Shown here piece by piece: positions 1 to 12,997 of a stretch of 64,000 nucleotides of DNA (position 1 is its first letter; each line of letters opens with the position of its first letter). The stretch is from Gigaspora margarita (lineage: Eukaryota > Glomeromycota > Glomeromycetes > Diversisporales > Gigasporaceae), in assembly GCA_009809945.1 (NCBI GenBank), contig WTPW01001276.1, positions 79,556 to 143,555 on the forward strand, written 5' to 3'. A program made the position numbers and the translations under genes. A model generated the notes under the pieces. The model ran no database searches. It saw only the letters and a program-made list of their open reading frames with translations, and was not told where the DNA came from.

Positions 1-298
1 AATATTCTTTATATATATATAATACTGACGATAAAAAAAACTCTTCTCTGTACATCATTGCAAATCGTAAAAACAAACAAACAAACAGCAGAAAGTTTGA
101 CACACCCTCGCACGGCACATATATTTTAAGTGATTAATTAACTCTTAGCATCGTTTGCAACCTACCATCATCCCACTCCACAATCGCTAGGAAAAGAAAC
201 CGAACAACAGCCTTTGGCACACCAACTTCTTTCGAAAATTTGTTGCTAACTTTGTCGGTAACACATCATTCTTGTACACAAATAGAAAAGTTCACAAC

Positions 299-1950
299 AT
301 GGACCACATGGAAACAGACCTTCCGAATCCTCAATATCACGATACTTAACGTCTGACAAAAAAAACCCGTAATATACAACCTCTCCATAATGAAAATGTA
401 ATTTTTACTTCCCCTATTCCCGCTATAGAAAATGCAGCAAAAAGTGGCGATTCCAGTTTACCTCCTCAAAATTTAGAAATGACATCATCACTATGTCTAG
501 CAACAAAACAAACCGAATCGGGTGAGAACCTGAACCAGATTCCGGCACCCTTGCCCCTTTTAGAAAATCCCCAGATCTTAACTGATAAAAATTCCCATGA
601 GGTCCTGATCCCCTGCGGACCCTCTGAAATTGATGATAATCCAATCTTCACTGATAACCAAAACAAGGATGGTGAGAATCTGACTCACACTGTTACCCAA
701 AGTGAGAATATTATGGATAACGATCAACAGGATGTACTATCAATTGGCACTATTCTAGATGATGCACCTACCCCAAAACTTATAGCCAAGCACTAACCGG
801 AGATAATGCCCCACGTCGTAAACAAAACCCAGAACTAACCATATTAATCGACAAGTGGACCAACCAATTCAAATCAGAACTAGCTGAACTTAAAGAAACT
901 TTATTTGACGCTATCTACTGGATATATGAAAAATCATTACTGCATTCGACAATCCAATCGAGCTGAGGAATTTGATCGACCACAAAATGCAAACCAAACC
1001 AACCCTAGAATACATTCCTCAGGCAATAAATTTGAAGCTTAAACATAAAGACTGTGCATTTTTCTGCACTTTTACAAGAAAACACGACACACGTCCTCAT
1101 TACCAGCTACAATTTTAAGAACTGTTAAATGACGCAATTGCAAAATACAAACAAATACATAACGCACATTTGATCAACAAAGAAAACAAAGATCAAATAT
1201 CAGATATGCTAAGGAAAAAATTGGCCCTGGACTTCTGGACCAACCTAAACTTCACTACTATTGACACATACGAAATTACCCGCTATACTCTCTATATAGC
1301 CAGATTTGCAAAAATAAAAACCACCTTGGATTTCGATACTATACGTACAGTAGCAGACGAAGCCCATACCAAACTTTTAACTGACTTACCGGACCTGCTG
1401 AGAACATCCCTCTACAAATACAAAAAATCTTACCATTCCACCTCCCCTCACTAACAGAAAACATGTACGAGTGGTAGCAATTACATTAAGACAACACTAC
1501 AGGTTCGAGCGACTACCTGATGCTTACATTGCCAACCAGCGTGAATCACTTCCAGAACTCCCAGGATGGCTAAATAAAGAAACCCGGAAGTTATTCCTGA
1601 TCAAAGACAGAGCTGACCTAAAAAAAGTATATGGATACAAACAATAATTGCAGCAATATTATATCTTCTCTAAGCTTCCAGACTCATACTTCGAACTACC
1701 ACCCAAAAAAATTCTTCTCCCTTTGACCCCACAAGAACTTACTCCTTGCTTTAGAGGGCAATTCCCTTTTTTCCCTAGAGACGCAGACCATTTTAAGGAA
1801 CAAGTCAACAAACTGAGAACGGTTTACGCTTTCGAAAGGCTCCCCAATGACTATCTCATCAGCAAAAAATGTCTACCAATTGATCCGAATAACCTCGCAT
1901 TAAACACTCAATTTACTTTCCCTATTAGATTAGAAAGAGGAGGATCTTGT
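299..1950 (+). pseudogene. Decayed LINE ORF1-like protein fragment
   Basis: An ATG at 299 opens a frame that meets a TAA near 347 and then stays open to about 796 (MTSSLCLATKQTES follows at 479). The coding signal then shifts frame several times: one block at 1170-1454, one near 1480-1645 reading YRFERLPDAYIANQRES, and one at 1648-1959 reading SYFELPPKKILLPLTPQEL. Similar blocks (YKFKELPGTYF, VYFDLPPKKQFLPTTYQEL) occur on the minus strand near 14.3-14.6 kb inside the ORF1 of the large LINE. I therefore read this as ORF1 of a related element, truncated at its 3' side near 1950. No endonuclease or reverse transcriptase follows. Several frameshifts and stops show it is dead. The family link comes from internal comparison only. 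Confidence 0.6.
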
Positions 1951-2112
1951 ATTTGTTGATTAGAAGGAGGAAAAGGATCCTGCATTTGTTGAATAGGAAG
2001 AGGAGATCTTTGCATTTGTTAAATAAGAGGAGGAGGGCCTTGCATTTGTAATTAGAAGGAGGGCCCTGCATTTGTTGATTGGGATGGAGATTCTTGCATT
2101 TGTTGATTAGGA
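1930..2112. repeat. Degenerate tandem repeat, about 30 bp x 6
   Basis: Units of the form TTAGAAGGAGGAGGGCC followed by TTGCATTTGTTGA repeat about six times with small indels. On the minus strand they encode the QMQ-x-PP motif, so this is a coding minisatellite. Confidence 0.7.
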
Positions 2113-2372
2113 CGAGAACAAGGGGAATTTACTCTTTGTGGAGTATATAAACCTTGAGATATAACTGGTACACTACGATCGTCACCAATCTTTATACTTG
2201 CCATACGTAAAATAGTAACATCAATGGAAGCTTCAGAAGTTACAAAAGACTAGGCTTGTTGAGGTTGACCATAATCTTTATAACTTCTGTCAGAAAAATG
2301 CTAGTTGGCAGGTAATGAAGCATGACATTCTCTATAATATAGCTTCTGGCCTTCTTGAGGGTACCCGCCTGG
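1936..2372 (-). pseudogene. Fragment of a proline/glutamine-rich repeat protein
   Basis: Reading the minus strand from 2372 gives a frame of about 110 codons broken only by two TAG codons: KPGGYPQEGQKLYYRECHAS, then SYKDYGQPQQA, then SEASIDVTILRMASIKIGDD, then QGLYTPQRVNSPCSRPNQQM. It runs into repeats of the type QQMQ-x-P-P. Further on the repeats lose frame. Both stops could come from CAG (Gln) by one C-to-T change. I do not recognise the protein. The adjacent LINE ORF1 piece lies on the other strand. No start codon or upstream exon was identified, since a T-run at 2378 marks the edge of similarity. Confidence 0.45.
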
Positions 2373-2380
2373 TTTGCTTT

Positions 2381-4095
2381 TTTTTTTTATACCCTTTATT
2401 AATAGACAGTATTAGCTTTCAACTTTAGATTGACGTACTAAGATTCAGATCTTTAAGAATTTGAAATCTAAATACTGAGCTAAGTATAATTATTTTTTTT
2501 ATTTTTTATTTATTGTTCTGTTTATTTACTTTTTTCTTTAAACTGAACAGACTTGATGTGCAATCAAATATGTTTGATGAAGGTTCTTCGATGTGAAAAA
2601 TAAATCTCAACAATATTCTATTCATGAGTCAGGTTCCGAAATAGGAGTGAAAATTTAATAGGCATAGTATATGTAAAAAAGTTATATGTAACTATAGGGT
2701 AACTAATACTTTTGTATGATATATAATACAAGTATTAAACTTCGTTATAGCAAAATCCCAAACTAGTTTTAGAAATTTGGAATTCGGCACTTGAAATTAT
2801 CGGGTTGAGTTATATTTCTATACAGTATATTAAAAAATTTCAGAACTTGTAGCACTTTTAGTTAAGTATTAGTATCTTGAAATAATTTTTATTTTGAATC
2901 TTTAGCTAATAATTTTTTTTTCTTTGTAGAACATAGCATTAGCATTAATTATACAGGACAGAATTTCACTATGAATGCATTAATTAGGATTCAGTAGTTT
3001 TGAATTTGGCACTTGACGAAATTATCAGATTTGGGTTATATCCTTATACAGTATATTAAAGCGATAACATAGAAGAATCAAGAATTTCAGAATTTGAATT
3101 ACTTTAAATAAATATAAAGGTAATATTGGGATTCTTATTTTGAATTTTTAGCTAACAATTTTTTTTTTCTTTGCATTATCTATTAGAATACAGCATTAGT
3201 ATTAATCATACAAGAATTATTTAGATTGTGAATTATGGTATAAATGGATAGTATTTCATCACTAATGTATTAATAGATAGGATTTATTAGTAATAAGGGT
3301 TCACAAAAAGGGCCAAATATTCAAAAAATCAAAGCAAAGTTCACATAAGTTTGAAGCATGAAATAATAACGTACTGCCCCATCATATTGTATACTTAAAC
3401 CTTAATTATATTCAATAACCATCGCACATACTTAAGTTGACAATAAAGGTTCAATCTTTGTAAGATTGTTCTTGACATTAAACCTGTTTAATTATTTTAT
3501 ATGTTAATCAATACTGTATTTTCATGAAATACAAATGGGCATTATTTAGAAAATTGCTTCATCTTAAAAAAGGCAAGGCTTCAAAATAATGCCCATGCAT
3601 GTTCCTAAATCATGCGCATCCCATAAAACAGTACTAGTTATCTCTTTGCATAGCTACTTGTATACAGTTGACCTTCTCAAAATCGGTATGTGTGATGGAC
3701 AGGTTTTGTATTAGTTTTGAGAGGTTAGACCAATTATAACAGGTTATCAGTTTTGATAGGATCAATTTTAAGAGAGTCAACTATATAATGCACATAGTTG
3801 TTACTTAGAAAAACAGGTATTAAAAATTCAATCTTTGTTTCGAAATAACATCCTTGCGTGTACACTAATTAATGCACATATACTTAAAATAATGTGAAGA
3901 TGGGCATTGTACAATAATTAGAAGGCTAGTATCAGTATAATTTATCTTTACAACTTAGAAACATAATTTTTGATATATAACGATAAATATTCACAAATTG
4001 AAATTTGCCAATACTTCTTAATCGTCTCAATATTTATAATAAAAATATAAACTATTGTTTTTTAATAGCAAATAGCAATAAAAATGTATTTTTGA
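2381..4095. other. AT-rich stretch without a gene; one duplicated segment
   Basis: No convincing reading frame. A segment of about 210 bp is present twice in direct orientation, at about 2780-2965 and 3000-3215. Shared landmarks are GGCACTTGA, TATACAGTATATTAAA, TTTTGAAT and TTTTAGCTAA, then a T-run, TCTTTG and AGCATTAG. The copies have diverged by substitutions and indels. Confidence 0.6.
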
Positions 4096-4099
4096 TAGT

Positions 4100-4846
4100 A
4101 TTTTTTCTGACATTTATGAGGAGCTAAAAAGCTTAAATAATGAAATTTCTATACTTGAAGAAATTTATTTGACAGATTATAACTCAGATAAAAAATCTAA
4201 CCATGAAACAAATAAACTTAGTATAAGTAAAACTAAAACTTTGTCAGCATTATTATGTGTATATGTATGTTGATAATTTTTTTACTGCTGATCAGGTCAA
4301 ACAGTTTCACAAAATATATACACTTTATCCAATGCGTACATTAATGAAAAATGAAAAAAAAAACTATGAAAAGAGATTAGATAAAAGGGATGATAATGTA
4401 TTTTTAACAAAATTAAACCAATCCTGCTATTGTATCCAAAGATGTTTTTTAAATATTAATCAGCAGGTAGCACTTAAAAGATATCAAGAAATGAAGGCAA
4501 TGTCTCAAAATGAATCAAATTTATGTTTACTTGGAATTATCAATGCTAGTATGCATGCTACAGAATTTAAAAATGGAATTCAAAAAAAATATTTAACTAC
4601 TAAATATAAATTTGAAAGCATTTCAATTTGTCAAAGTGCATGGTATTTAATTTATAATATTCAAAAAAAAAGATAGAAAAATTTACGTGCGCATTATCAA
4701 ACATCTGGTCTAGCACCAAAAATTCATGGTTTAACAGGATGTGTTAGCAACAATACAATTTTTTTTACAAGTATATTAAATGTGCTTAAGTTTATTATAA
4801 ACTTTGCCAATCATCATGAACTCCCCTCACCTGATAAAGCAATTTA
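4100..4846 (+). pseudogene. N-terminal piece of a DUF7869-type transposase-like gene
   Basis: From about 4100 the plus strand encodes IYEELKSLNNEISILEEIYL. After a frame change, the open stretch 4257-4676 contains LCLLGIINASMHATEFKNG and KYKFESISICQSAWYLIYNI. Past one stop (Trp to TAG at 4673) it continues LRAHYQTSGLAPKIHGLTG and ends near LPSPDK at 4840. This order of motifs matches a family of long proteins abundant in arbuscular mycorrhizal fungi that I remember as carrying DUF7869; the name is recollection. The next part of the same protein is found at 6180 and the last at 16930, so 4843-6183 and 6786-16925 are later insertions. A transposase role is inferred. Confidence 0.6.
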
Positions 4847-5274
4847 ATTGATAAATATATATCTAATATATATTTATAACATATACTGCAGTAATATCTG
4901 AGTATTTTTTAAGTTGTTAGCTTTTTACAATACTACTATATTTTTGGCATATAAATTTATATGCTAGCAGTTTAAGAAATAAATTTTTTAAATATAATAT
5001 ATTAGTTCATATAGGGTTGTTGGGTTATTTTTAAAATTTCATATTGTAAAAACCAAAATATTAACTTTGTATGGCCTTAGTGTATATTTTTTTCTGTTTT
5101 ATAACTGAGACCTTGTTCTTTATCATTTTATTGAATTAATATTATCACATGCAGAAGAGAATAATATTATAATATTTCTGTGACAAAAATCAGGTAATTT
5201 TTTAAGGGGGAGGAGAGTAAAAAATATTGAAATTATATATAGAAACCTGACCAAATCTATATTAAAGATGGGGG

Positions 5275-5340
5275 GAGGGGGGTAGATCTCTAATTAAAAA
5301 AAACAGGTGATTAATGATACAGCCCTAAAAAAAAAAAAAA
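5275..5340. other. G-rich tract beside an A14 run
   Basis: A GGGGGGAGGGGGG block at about 5272-5283 is followed by GATACAGCCCT and a run of 14 A. Read on the minus strand it has the form AGGGCTG-n-CCCCCCTCCCCCC. This resembles both ends of the 56.97-62.02 kb transposon (GGGCC ends with a C-rich block inside). The partner end was not found. Confidence 0.3.
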
Positions 5341-5847
5341 CTCAGACTTCATGATAGCTTTCTGCTACCCTTAATCTTTATCTGAGGCCTAACTATTAGC
5401 TAAACAAAGTTACGAATAATTTGTCAGACTTCAAAAATAAAAATTGTTAATATCATAAACCCAGTTCAAATTTAACCAGCCCAGGTCCCAGTATGTTAAA
5501 TAAAAAGCAGTTATATAAACCAGACTGCTTAAACCAAGAGCTTCTAGAATCTTTTTCAAGTAGTTTTTTCAAGAGTCTCACATGTCAGTTCACGTTACTT
5601 GTTTCCAAGCCACTTGTGATAATCGTATCCAATATGGTCAGTGTCTTTCCTTTTTAAAAGCAGTAAATACTGCAGATCTTTTGGAGGGGGTACACCAAAT
5701 CGCTCACTTTTTTGAAAATTCTTCACAAACTAGCGATACTAAAAAAAAATTTACTTGTTTCCAAAGTAAGGACAGTGGTTCTTCCTATAAAGTCCCATTT
5801 TCATCAGAGAGCCGCCAAGTACTTGTTTCCAAACCCCAGCCATTTTG

Positions 5848-5995
5848 GTGAGTGATAAGCTCTAAACTTGTTAGCAGGTAGTTTATGAACTTTATCTCTA
5901 AATGACAAGCGCCAAGACCGAGATGGTGAGTGACAAACTCTAAAGCTATTAGCAGATACTCAGTTAACTGTATCTTTAAATAATAGCTGCCATAG
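5848..5995. repeat. Two direct copies of a ~75-bp unit
   Basis: TGGTGAGTGATAAGCTCTAA and TGGTGAGTGACAAACTCTAA start two adjacent units. Both continue with a TTAGCAG block and an ATCTYTAAATRA block. A further short repeat, ACTTGTTTCCAA, occurs three times just upstream (about 5600, 5754 and 5821). Confidence 0.5.
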
Positions 5996-6179
5996 TATAT
6001 GTTTTCTAGTTTTTTTACTGTTTCTTCAAAACTTTACTTCTGAAGTATTAGCGTATTTGTTGGTACAGGTGATCAGCAGATAGAGTTATACCTTAGTGTA
6101 TATTTTGTTACAAATTTATAATAAAGAATGCTTTTATATTAGCATTATAATTATTACTAAATTATTTATATATTTAGAG

Positions 6180-6785
6180 CATAGTTTTCGAGATGATACT
6201 CATGAAATAATTTATTTACCAGCATGTGAAAGTAAGCAATCATTATATCGAATCTATAATAGTTTAGAATACAATAAAATAAATGATATTAGTTTGTTAA
6301 GCTTTTGCGTATTTGGAAACAATATTTTTCCAGAATTCAATTTATGATAGCATGTAGTGATCTATGCATGCTTTGTAAACAAAGACATTTTGAAGCTAAA
6401 TATTGAAAAAATTTCAAAAATTGAATAAATGAATAGCTCATTATAATTGGGCATATTTAGAATGTGAAAACTATAGATAATTTAATTGTATAAATTTTAA
6501 TTTAATTGTACTTATTTAACTATATATTTAATAATAATTATATTTTAAAAATTGTATTGCTAGTACTAAAATAGCTTTAAATTCTACTAATACTAACTTT
6601 TCATGGCCTGGAATTCCAAACTCAATTGACATTAAAAATCATGTGTCATAGGATTTTGCGAAGAATGTACAAATTCCTTACTCTTCACAGCAGAAAAAGA
6701 CTTCATATTTCAAATCACTTTATAAAATCAAAATATTTGGTGTGTATGAAGAAGCAATACCATGGCAGATAATTTAATTAATAAT
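6180..6785 (+). pseudogene. Middle piece of the split DUF7869-type gene
   Basis: The plus strand reads SFRDDTHEIIYLPACESKQS then LYRIYNSLEYNKI and SFCVFGNNIFPEF, which continues the piece ending at 4846. After several stops the signal reappears at 6640-6785 in pieces such as NQNIWCV and EEAIPWQI in different frames. Frameshifts and stops are many, so this is a pseudogene. The right edge coincides with the TACCGTA-ended MITE at 6792. In the family this part precedes the segment carrying the DNC acidic motif, found here 10 kb downstream. Confidence 0.55.
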
Positions 6786-6791
6786 AATTTA

Positions 6792-7114
6792 TACCGTAAA
6801 TTCTCGAAATAGCGGGCAGGGGCGCACTATTTTGACTACATGCACACTATTTCGAGTACACCCATGGGCATTATTTTAAAACAAAAGTTGATTTTTAATA
6901 AAATAAAAAAAAAAACATATAAATAAAAAAAATTAAATATAAAAAAATAATAAAAAATTAAAAGAAAATGTGGATTTGACAAGTAATAATTCTATATTGG
7001 GTGTGCATTATTTCGGGTCGCGCATGGGCATTATTTTGAATCTGCATATGCTATTTTTAGGGGGTGCAAATTTCGAATTAACGCCCATGCCCGCTATTTC
7101 GAGAATTTACGGTA
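6792..7114. mobile_element. MITE with TACCGTAAATTCTCG ends
   Basis: The left end TACCGTAAATTCTCGAAATA is the reverse complement of the right end near 7095-7114. Subterminal CCCATGGGCATTATTT and CGCATGGGCATTATTT motifs also occur. The interior is A-rich with no frame. A TA target duplication is plausible but cannot be proved. A second member lies at 44156-44380. It is inserted in the DUF7869-type gene and predates or neighbours the LINE insertion. Confidence 0.75.
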
Positions 7115-7158
7115 GTTATACAAGCAGAGTTCTAGACAAATTAAATTCAAATTATTTT

Positions 7159-7177
7159 GATTATGAAAAATTATTAT
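7159..7177. repeat. Left 19-bp target duplication of the LINE
   Basis: GATTATGAAAAATTATTAT, identical to 16426-16444. It is followed directly by a run of 14 T, the poly(A) tail of a minus-strand LINE. Confidence 0.85.
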
Positions 7178-7724
7178 TTTTTTTTTTTTTTAAGATAAGG
7201 CCTTTCTCATATTTTTATTAAGTAATTTATATAAAAGGTTGTTTAATAGCAATAACTTAAATTGTACAGTGACAAATATATATAAATTACATGCAAGAAT
7301 AAAAGCTCAGACTAATTTATCTGTGATCTAAACCTACTAGAGTGATCAAGACTCATCTAGATTTGAATAGTTAAATATGATTAGTAGGGATACTTTATTT
7401 GATCCACATAGTGAACCAAATATTGATTTTGCAGATTGCCTGCTCTATTAGCAGGCATGTATTATTTTCTAAGTGTAACTGGTCAGAGAATCCGCAGAGG
7501 CAGCTATAAGTAGATACTATGTGTTGATAGGGTTTAGTATAAAAGAGATGGTGTGCTGATAGTGATTGAGTATAGTTGTATTTGAGTATAATATTTTAGT
7601 CTTTTTCCATTAAGTGAATGTAGAACAGTATGGCTTCTATATTTATTCATAAATCAGATATTTCAAGAAAATCTTGATAACTATCTAAAAAGCTTGCTTG
7701 TAGGGGATGTTGAAGGGTTGTAAT

Positions 7725-8124
7725 TAGAGTGCGAGAAAAAAAGCCCGGTTGATTTCAGATATTTTGAAGGCTATAAAAGCAGTGTTCTACAATTGGTACT
7801 TAAGTCAAAATCAGTATATGTACTTAGTATGATAAACATACTTTTAGCAAATGGACTCCATTTGTTTCTCTCACACACCTGCTGCCAGTAACAAGCCTTC
7901 AAAGTTGAATGGGCCTGGGCCCAACCCGTTTAGGCCCAGCCCATTCAACTTTGAAGGCTTGTTACTGGCAGCAGGTGAGAGAAACAAATGGAGTCCATTT
8001 GCTAAAAGTGTGTTTATTATACTAAATACATATACTGATTTCGACTTAAGTACCAATTGTGGAACACTGCTTTTATAGCCTTCAAAATTTCTGAAATCAA
8101 CTGGGCTTTTTTTCCCACACCCTA
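7725..8124. mobile_element. hAT-type foldback MITE, 400 bp, TSD GTTGTAAT
   Basis: A nearly full-length palindrome with two arms of about 190 bp around a GGGCCTGGGCCC core near 7912. The ends are TAGAGTGCGAG and (right, complemented) TAGGGTGTGGG, followed in both by AAAAAAAGCCC. A perfect 8-bp duplication, GTTGTAAT, flanks it at 7717-7724 and 8125-8132. An 8-bp duplication with TAGGG-type ends points to hAT transposase. The two arms differ at a few positions only. Frames seen on either strand here are palindrome artefacts. It is inserted in the C-terminal part of LINE ORF2, so it is younger than the LINE. Confidence 0.88.
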
Positions 8125-11100
8125 GTTGTAATGATTGAATTAGAAGGACCAGAATCAGTCCTCTAATAGTAGAGTATAAGAAGTAGGAATTTAGAAATGT
8201 AGGAGTAGGATTAAAGGATGGGTGTGTGTGGATTGCTCATATAAGATCCATCAGTTGACAAGGGGATAAGTCTGTATCTGCACTTTGTATAACTTTTGAT
8301 ATAGCTGAGTGTATAATTTGATAAAGAAGAGAGGTATTTTGGCATGTTAGCCAGTGAGTAGGAGATGCAGAAAGACTACAGTGAAAGCAGTTAAGTGAGA
8401 GAAATGTGTTGGGGAGTATGCTATAAAATGTGAGTAGGTAGGCAGGTTGTTAAAAAGGTTTTTGATTTTGAAGGATTTAAAGTGATTCAGTTAAGGATTT
8501 GTGAAATTGTTGGAACTTTTTTGATTGTTATTAAAGTAGAACCAGGTGGCATTCCAGTCTATGAAGTGTGAAAAGTGTGCCCACTCTGAAGTATGCTTCT
8601 GTGAGAACTACATTGCAATGATATGTGCTTTGCATATGTTTTTAATGAAGCATCTAGTAGACCCTTCTACTGGGTGCTTCTTCTATTGCAAGAAAAAGAA
8701 GGGGTTATGAATGTTGGCATGATTGAAAAGCAGTTTGTGTGCACTGGAATAGTTTCTGGCTAAAAGGTCTGCTTGGTTGTTGAAGCTATTGTCTGCATGT
8801 GCTTTGACCTTATGCAGATTCAGCTTAATATTAAATGCATGAGTAGTATCCAAAAGTGTATACCAAATAGGCCAGGAGTTAAACTTGTAGTATTTGGAGG
8901 ATTGTCTAGAAATTGATCTAAGCTTGTTATATTTGGAGATGACAGACTAGAAGTTTGTAAAGATATCTATAGTAGAGTTGCGTGGTACTGTTGAGATAGC
9001 TAAAAGATTAGCTAGGAGTTCTGCTTTGTAAGCAGATGGCCAGTTTTGCAATTGGGCTATGAACTTGTGAACTATCTGGTCATTATGAATTTGTACTCAG
9101 CCAATGACCATAGAGTATTGGTTGGTTCCAATATCTATGACTAAGCTGTCTGTATAGAATATGAAATTTTGTTGATTAATATTAGTATTTGCAATTTGAC
9201 AGAGGTCCTGTGAGGCAGGGTTGTCCTGAAAAAGAACTAAAGTAAAAGAGTCTATAATGTATATTGTAGAAGGAGGTATGATAGTTATTGGCTGCTTAAT
9301 TGCAGAAGAGTATATGAGATCAATATAATTTGCGTTGAACTTGAGCTGTTTGTTAATTAATCTTCTATCCAAGAATTGGGTAAAAAGAGCTGCTAATACC
9401 TCTAGAATGCAATAGTTGAAAACCTGGTTAGAGTTGAGATAGTAGCCTGGGCAGCGAGAGCATTGTATTGGTAATAGAGGGTACTAGTTGGCTGGAATAG
9501 GTTCATATTGTGTTGCCAGTGCGTAGTGGAGATTGTGTTATTTTTGCGGAATGTCTTCCGGACTTGTTCAATGATAATTTCATTATTCTGAAGTATAAGC
9601 ATCCAAGGTTTAAGGGATTTTGGTATGTGGTTTGTCTAGTAGGCAAATGGGTCAAAGCCTTGGAGTGATATAGTTGGTGTAATAGTTCACTATTCATTGT
9701 GGGAAAGAATTGTATCTTTGAAATAAAAGAACTAGAGTGGTTTTCTACCAGTAGAGAAATGTAAAAGTTTAAAAAAAATGTGTTGCCATGTGAGTAGAGT
9801 TTTGTTGTCTGCAGAGCAAAGCTGCTCTAAATATAAAATTTGTTTGTGTCTAAGTTGCTACTTGAAGGTGCTGTATTTGGAATGTTTGCTAAGGATACTT
9901 TCGAGAGGAGTGCAGCTATTTTCAATTGTTTGTGCCCATAGGATGTTGGAGTTGGCCTGTACTGTAATTTCCATGTAATTAAGAAGTTGAATGATCTTGA
10001 AGTTGGTTGTGTGTCTATCAGGACTATCAATTATTGGCTGTGTATGTTGTAGAATATTGGTCGCCAACTATAAGTTGTTTTGTAGTTGCTAGAGTCTAAT
10101 ATGAGTGGTTATACCTAACGTAGAGATATTGTTGAGTCTAAGCAGAAGATTGCTAATATGGTGTTGCAGTTGTATGTCCCATATGTTACGAATGTTGTAT
10201 AGGTTGTGGTTTAATATTGTACTATTGGAAGTGGATCGGGATAGGTGGGACTTGTGCTTTGCAATAGTTAAGTACTTGCTCAAGATTTTATTGCATGTTG
10301 ATAGGAGAGTATAATGTTATATAGGCAGTATTCTATGGTTGGAATGATAACTGTATTAATGACATATGCTATTTGTTTGTTAGTTATGTTTTTAGTACTG
10401 CCACTGTTAGCCAGATTCAGAGCTTCCTCCTATATTAGTTTGGTTTGGGCAGTTTGCTTATTGTTAAGTGTGAACCAACAATCTAAAAATTTGAAGTGCT
10501 GGTTTTTTGTAATCGAGTTAAGAGTATAGTTGTAAAATTGTATAGTGGTCATTGCAGTATGTTTCATGATGAAGATGGATTTGCTTGGATTGACTTGTAT
10601 ATCTGCCATCTGATAGAAGGAAGTTGCAGATTCAATAATTTCCTCTAGTTTATCTTTGGATTGGGTAATCCATAGAGTATCATTCATATAGGCTAATATC
10701 AATATGGACGTATGAAGATGATTTCTGTATAAATGTGTGAGGCTAGTTTGCCACGATATGGCAAGGTTGTATTCTGAGTAGTGTGATGAAATATGGGTGA
10801 TCAGGGGGTCATAATATATTCTTCAGAGAAGTGGAGTAATTGTTTTCCCTTGGTCAATACTATTCTTGACAAAGTAATGGTTGATGAGACCAAAATTAGT
10901 AATAATCTGATTTGTTTGGTCAAAGAGAAGGTTTATAATAATAGTAATTAGTTGTTGAGGCATTCTGATTCTGTGTAGGGATTTTTGTAAAAGTTCGAGG
11001 TTAACAGAATCATATGCCTTGCTTATATCTTAAGATAGAAGCCAGAGTTAATTAGAGTTACAAGAGGCGTCTTCAATAATATTATTAAGAATATGAATAG

Positions 11101-12997
11101 ATATAGAAGTGGAGTTTTCTGGCAGAGTGACATAGTTGAACAGTGATAGAATGCTGTGTGTGGAAAAGATGTTGCTGAGATAGTTATTTAAGAGCTTGTA
11201 TAAAGCTTTTTGATATGTTCTACTAGGCTTATAGGTCTTGTGTTGGGTAGATTGCCATCAAATATAGGCTTTTTGGATATTGGAAAGATGTAACTCTCTT
11301 TCCATTGCTTGGGTATGAATTGGGATCAGAGACTCCTATTAAAGAGTGATGTAATGGCTTGTATATAGTTAGAGCCTGTATGTTTTAGCATTTCATAACT
11401 GATTTCTGATGGCCCACATGCTTTATTGTTGGGCAGCTAGCTGAGTGTAGAGATTATTTTTTTTTGACTAAAGTCTTGTAGAACTGTGTTATACCACTTG
11501 GAATTAATGGAGTGTTTAGAGCTATACTCATGTTGCCATTTGGATTCAAATAGGCTTTGGTTAATCTCTCAGGTTGCAGTCTAGTTGTCAAAGTGTTGTT
11601 GTATTTGTCTTTAATACGGGGTGGGTCTGTGATCATATCTCGCTTTGTTTTGATATTGTCAAATCTGACTGGGTCCTTGTACTAGTCAAGAATGCTATTA
11701 AGCATTAAGTGGGTTTGGCAATGAGCTTGGAGCATCTCTTTTGAATTGAGTCTGTGATTTGTTGTTCAATTGGTTTGATGTTTTCAATATTACAAGCATG
11801 ATATAGGTTTTTCTATTCCATATTGGCTTTGTTGATCCAATTAGGTAACTGTTAGTAAATGTGTAGTAATAGAGGTATCTAGAGCTGACATACTTGGTTC
11901 AGTTGACTAATACACGGGTTAAGATGATCTGGAATAGGCAGGTTCTAGTTTAGTGAGTGTTTAGTCTTTTTGATAATCTCACTTAGTTTCTTGAGGCTCA
12001 AGTATAGATGTGTGACTGTAGAGGAGAATGTATATTAGAAGTTATGCATTGTGTATTTTTTGTTAGGAATATGCTGCCGAGTGGCATTGTTAATACTGAT
12101 TTGAATTTTGTATCATGTGGTCTCAAGAGATTCAGAAGTATTAATGCTTAGGGGTATGTTGTGAAGGCTAAGATTTGAGCTAACTTGGTTTGTAAAATTC
12201 ATCTATCGGTTGTTGCCCATAGCCTTGTTATCAAAGACCCTTTTGTGAGTTCGTGTTTTGTATCTGATTTTGCCTTGGTAGGCATATGGGAAGAACCATC
12301 TAGATATTAGGATCTTGTGATCACTTTGGGTACATTTGTGAGAATCATCGATCTCATAGGAAGTGAGATATATCAATATGGGGTAATACACCCATATGTA
12401 ATCAATTTGGCTACTATATCTTGAACTTTGCCATATGTTATCCTGTTTTTGAGTGTGTATGACTAGGTTGTACATGTTGTTGTAGGATAAAAATTGTAGG
12501 AGTTTGTATTTAATGGCCCCTGAGTAGATGTTGTCTGTAGAGGCATTGAAGTTTCCTATAACTATAGGAAGAAAGTTGAGCGATATGGCCTGTCGTATCT
12601 ATTTGATAATTTAATTCTGGGCTTCAAGTCATGCAGAGCGAATTGTCACTTGGAAGGTATGTAGAAATGATGCGAAATTTGAAGTTGTGCTTGAAAAATA
12701 TATCAATAGCAATTGCATAATCTGAGTATGTGATAACCTTGTGTATGTGAGGGGCAAGGTCATTACTAATCATAATTGCAGTTCCAGCCTTAGGGTTTTT
12801 CAGACAGGCCTGAAGTATATATAGTGAGCAGTTTTAAATAATTTGGATATCAGGTATTTATTGAATAGGGATAATCTGGTTTCGGTTAGACCAGTAATAT
12901 GAATTTGGTGCTCAAGGCAGTATTGTTTTCAAACTTGTTTTTTGAGATCTTGGTTGAAGCTCCAAACATTGTGAGTACATATAAACAGGGCCAGGGG

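Larger units (their letters stand above)
5091..6090 (-). mobile_element. Retroposed segment with a 16-bp target duplication
   Basis: The 16-bp direct repeat CCTTAGTGTATATTTT stands at 5075-5090 and again at 6091-6106, enclosing exactly 1,000 bp. A T-rich start after the left copy suggests the 3' tail of a minus-strand retroposon. The interior has no long frame; the plus-strand open stretch at 5582-5851 looks accidental. The insert lies in the middle of the transposase-like gene, which resumes at 6180. I see no tRNA-like head, so its class is unknown. Confidence 0.45.

Noticed and set aside
7851-8078. Open frames on both strands (75 and 61 codons)
   Set aside because: They lie in the palindromic hAT MITE and mirror each other; no protein family fits.
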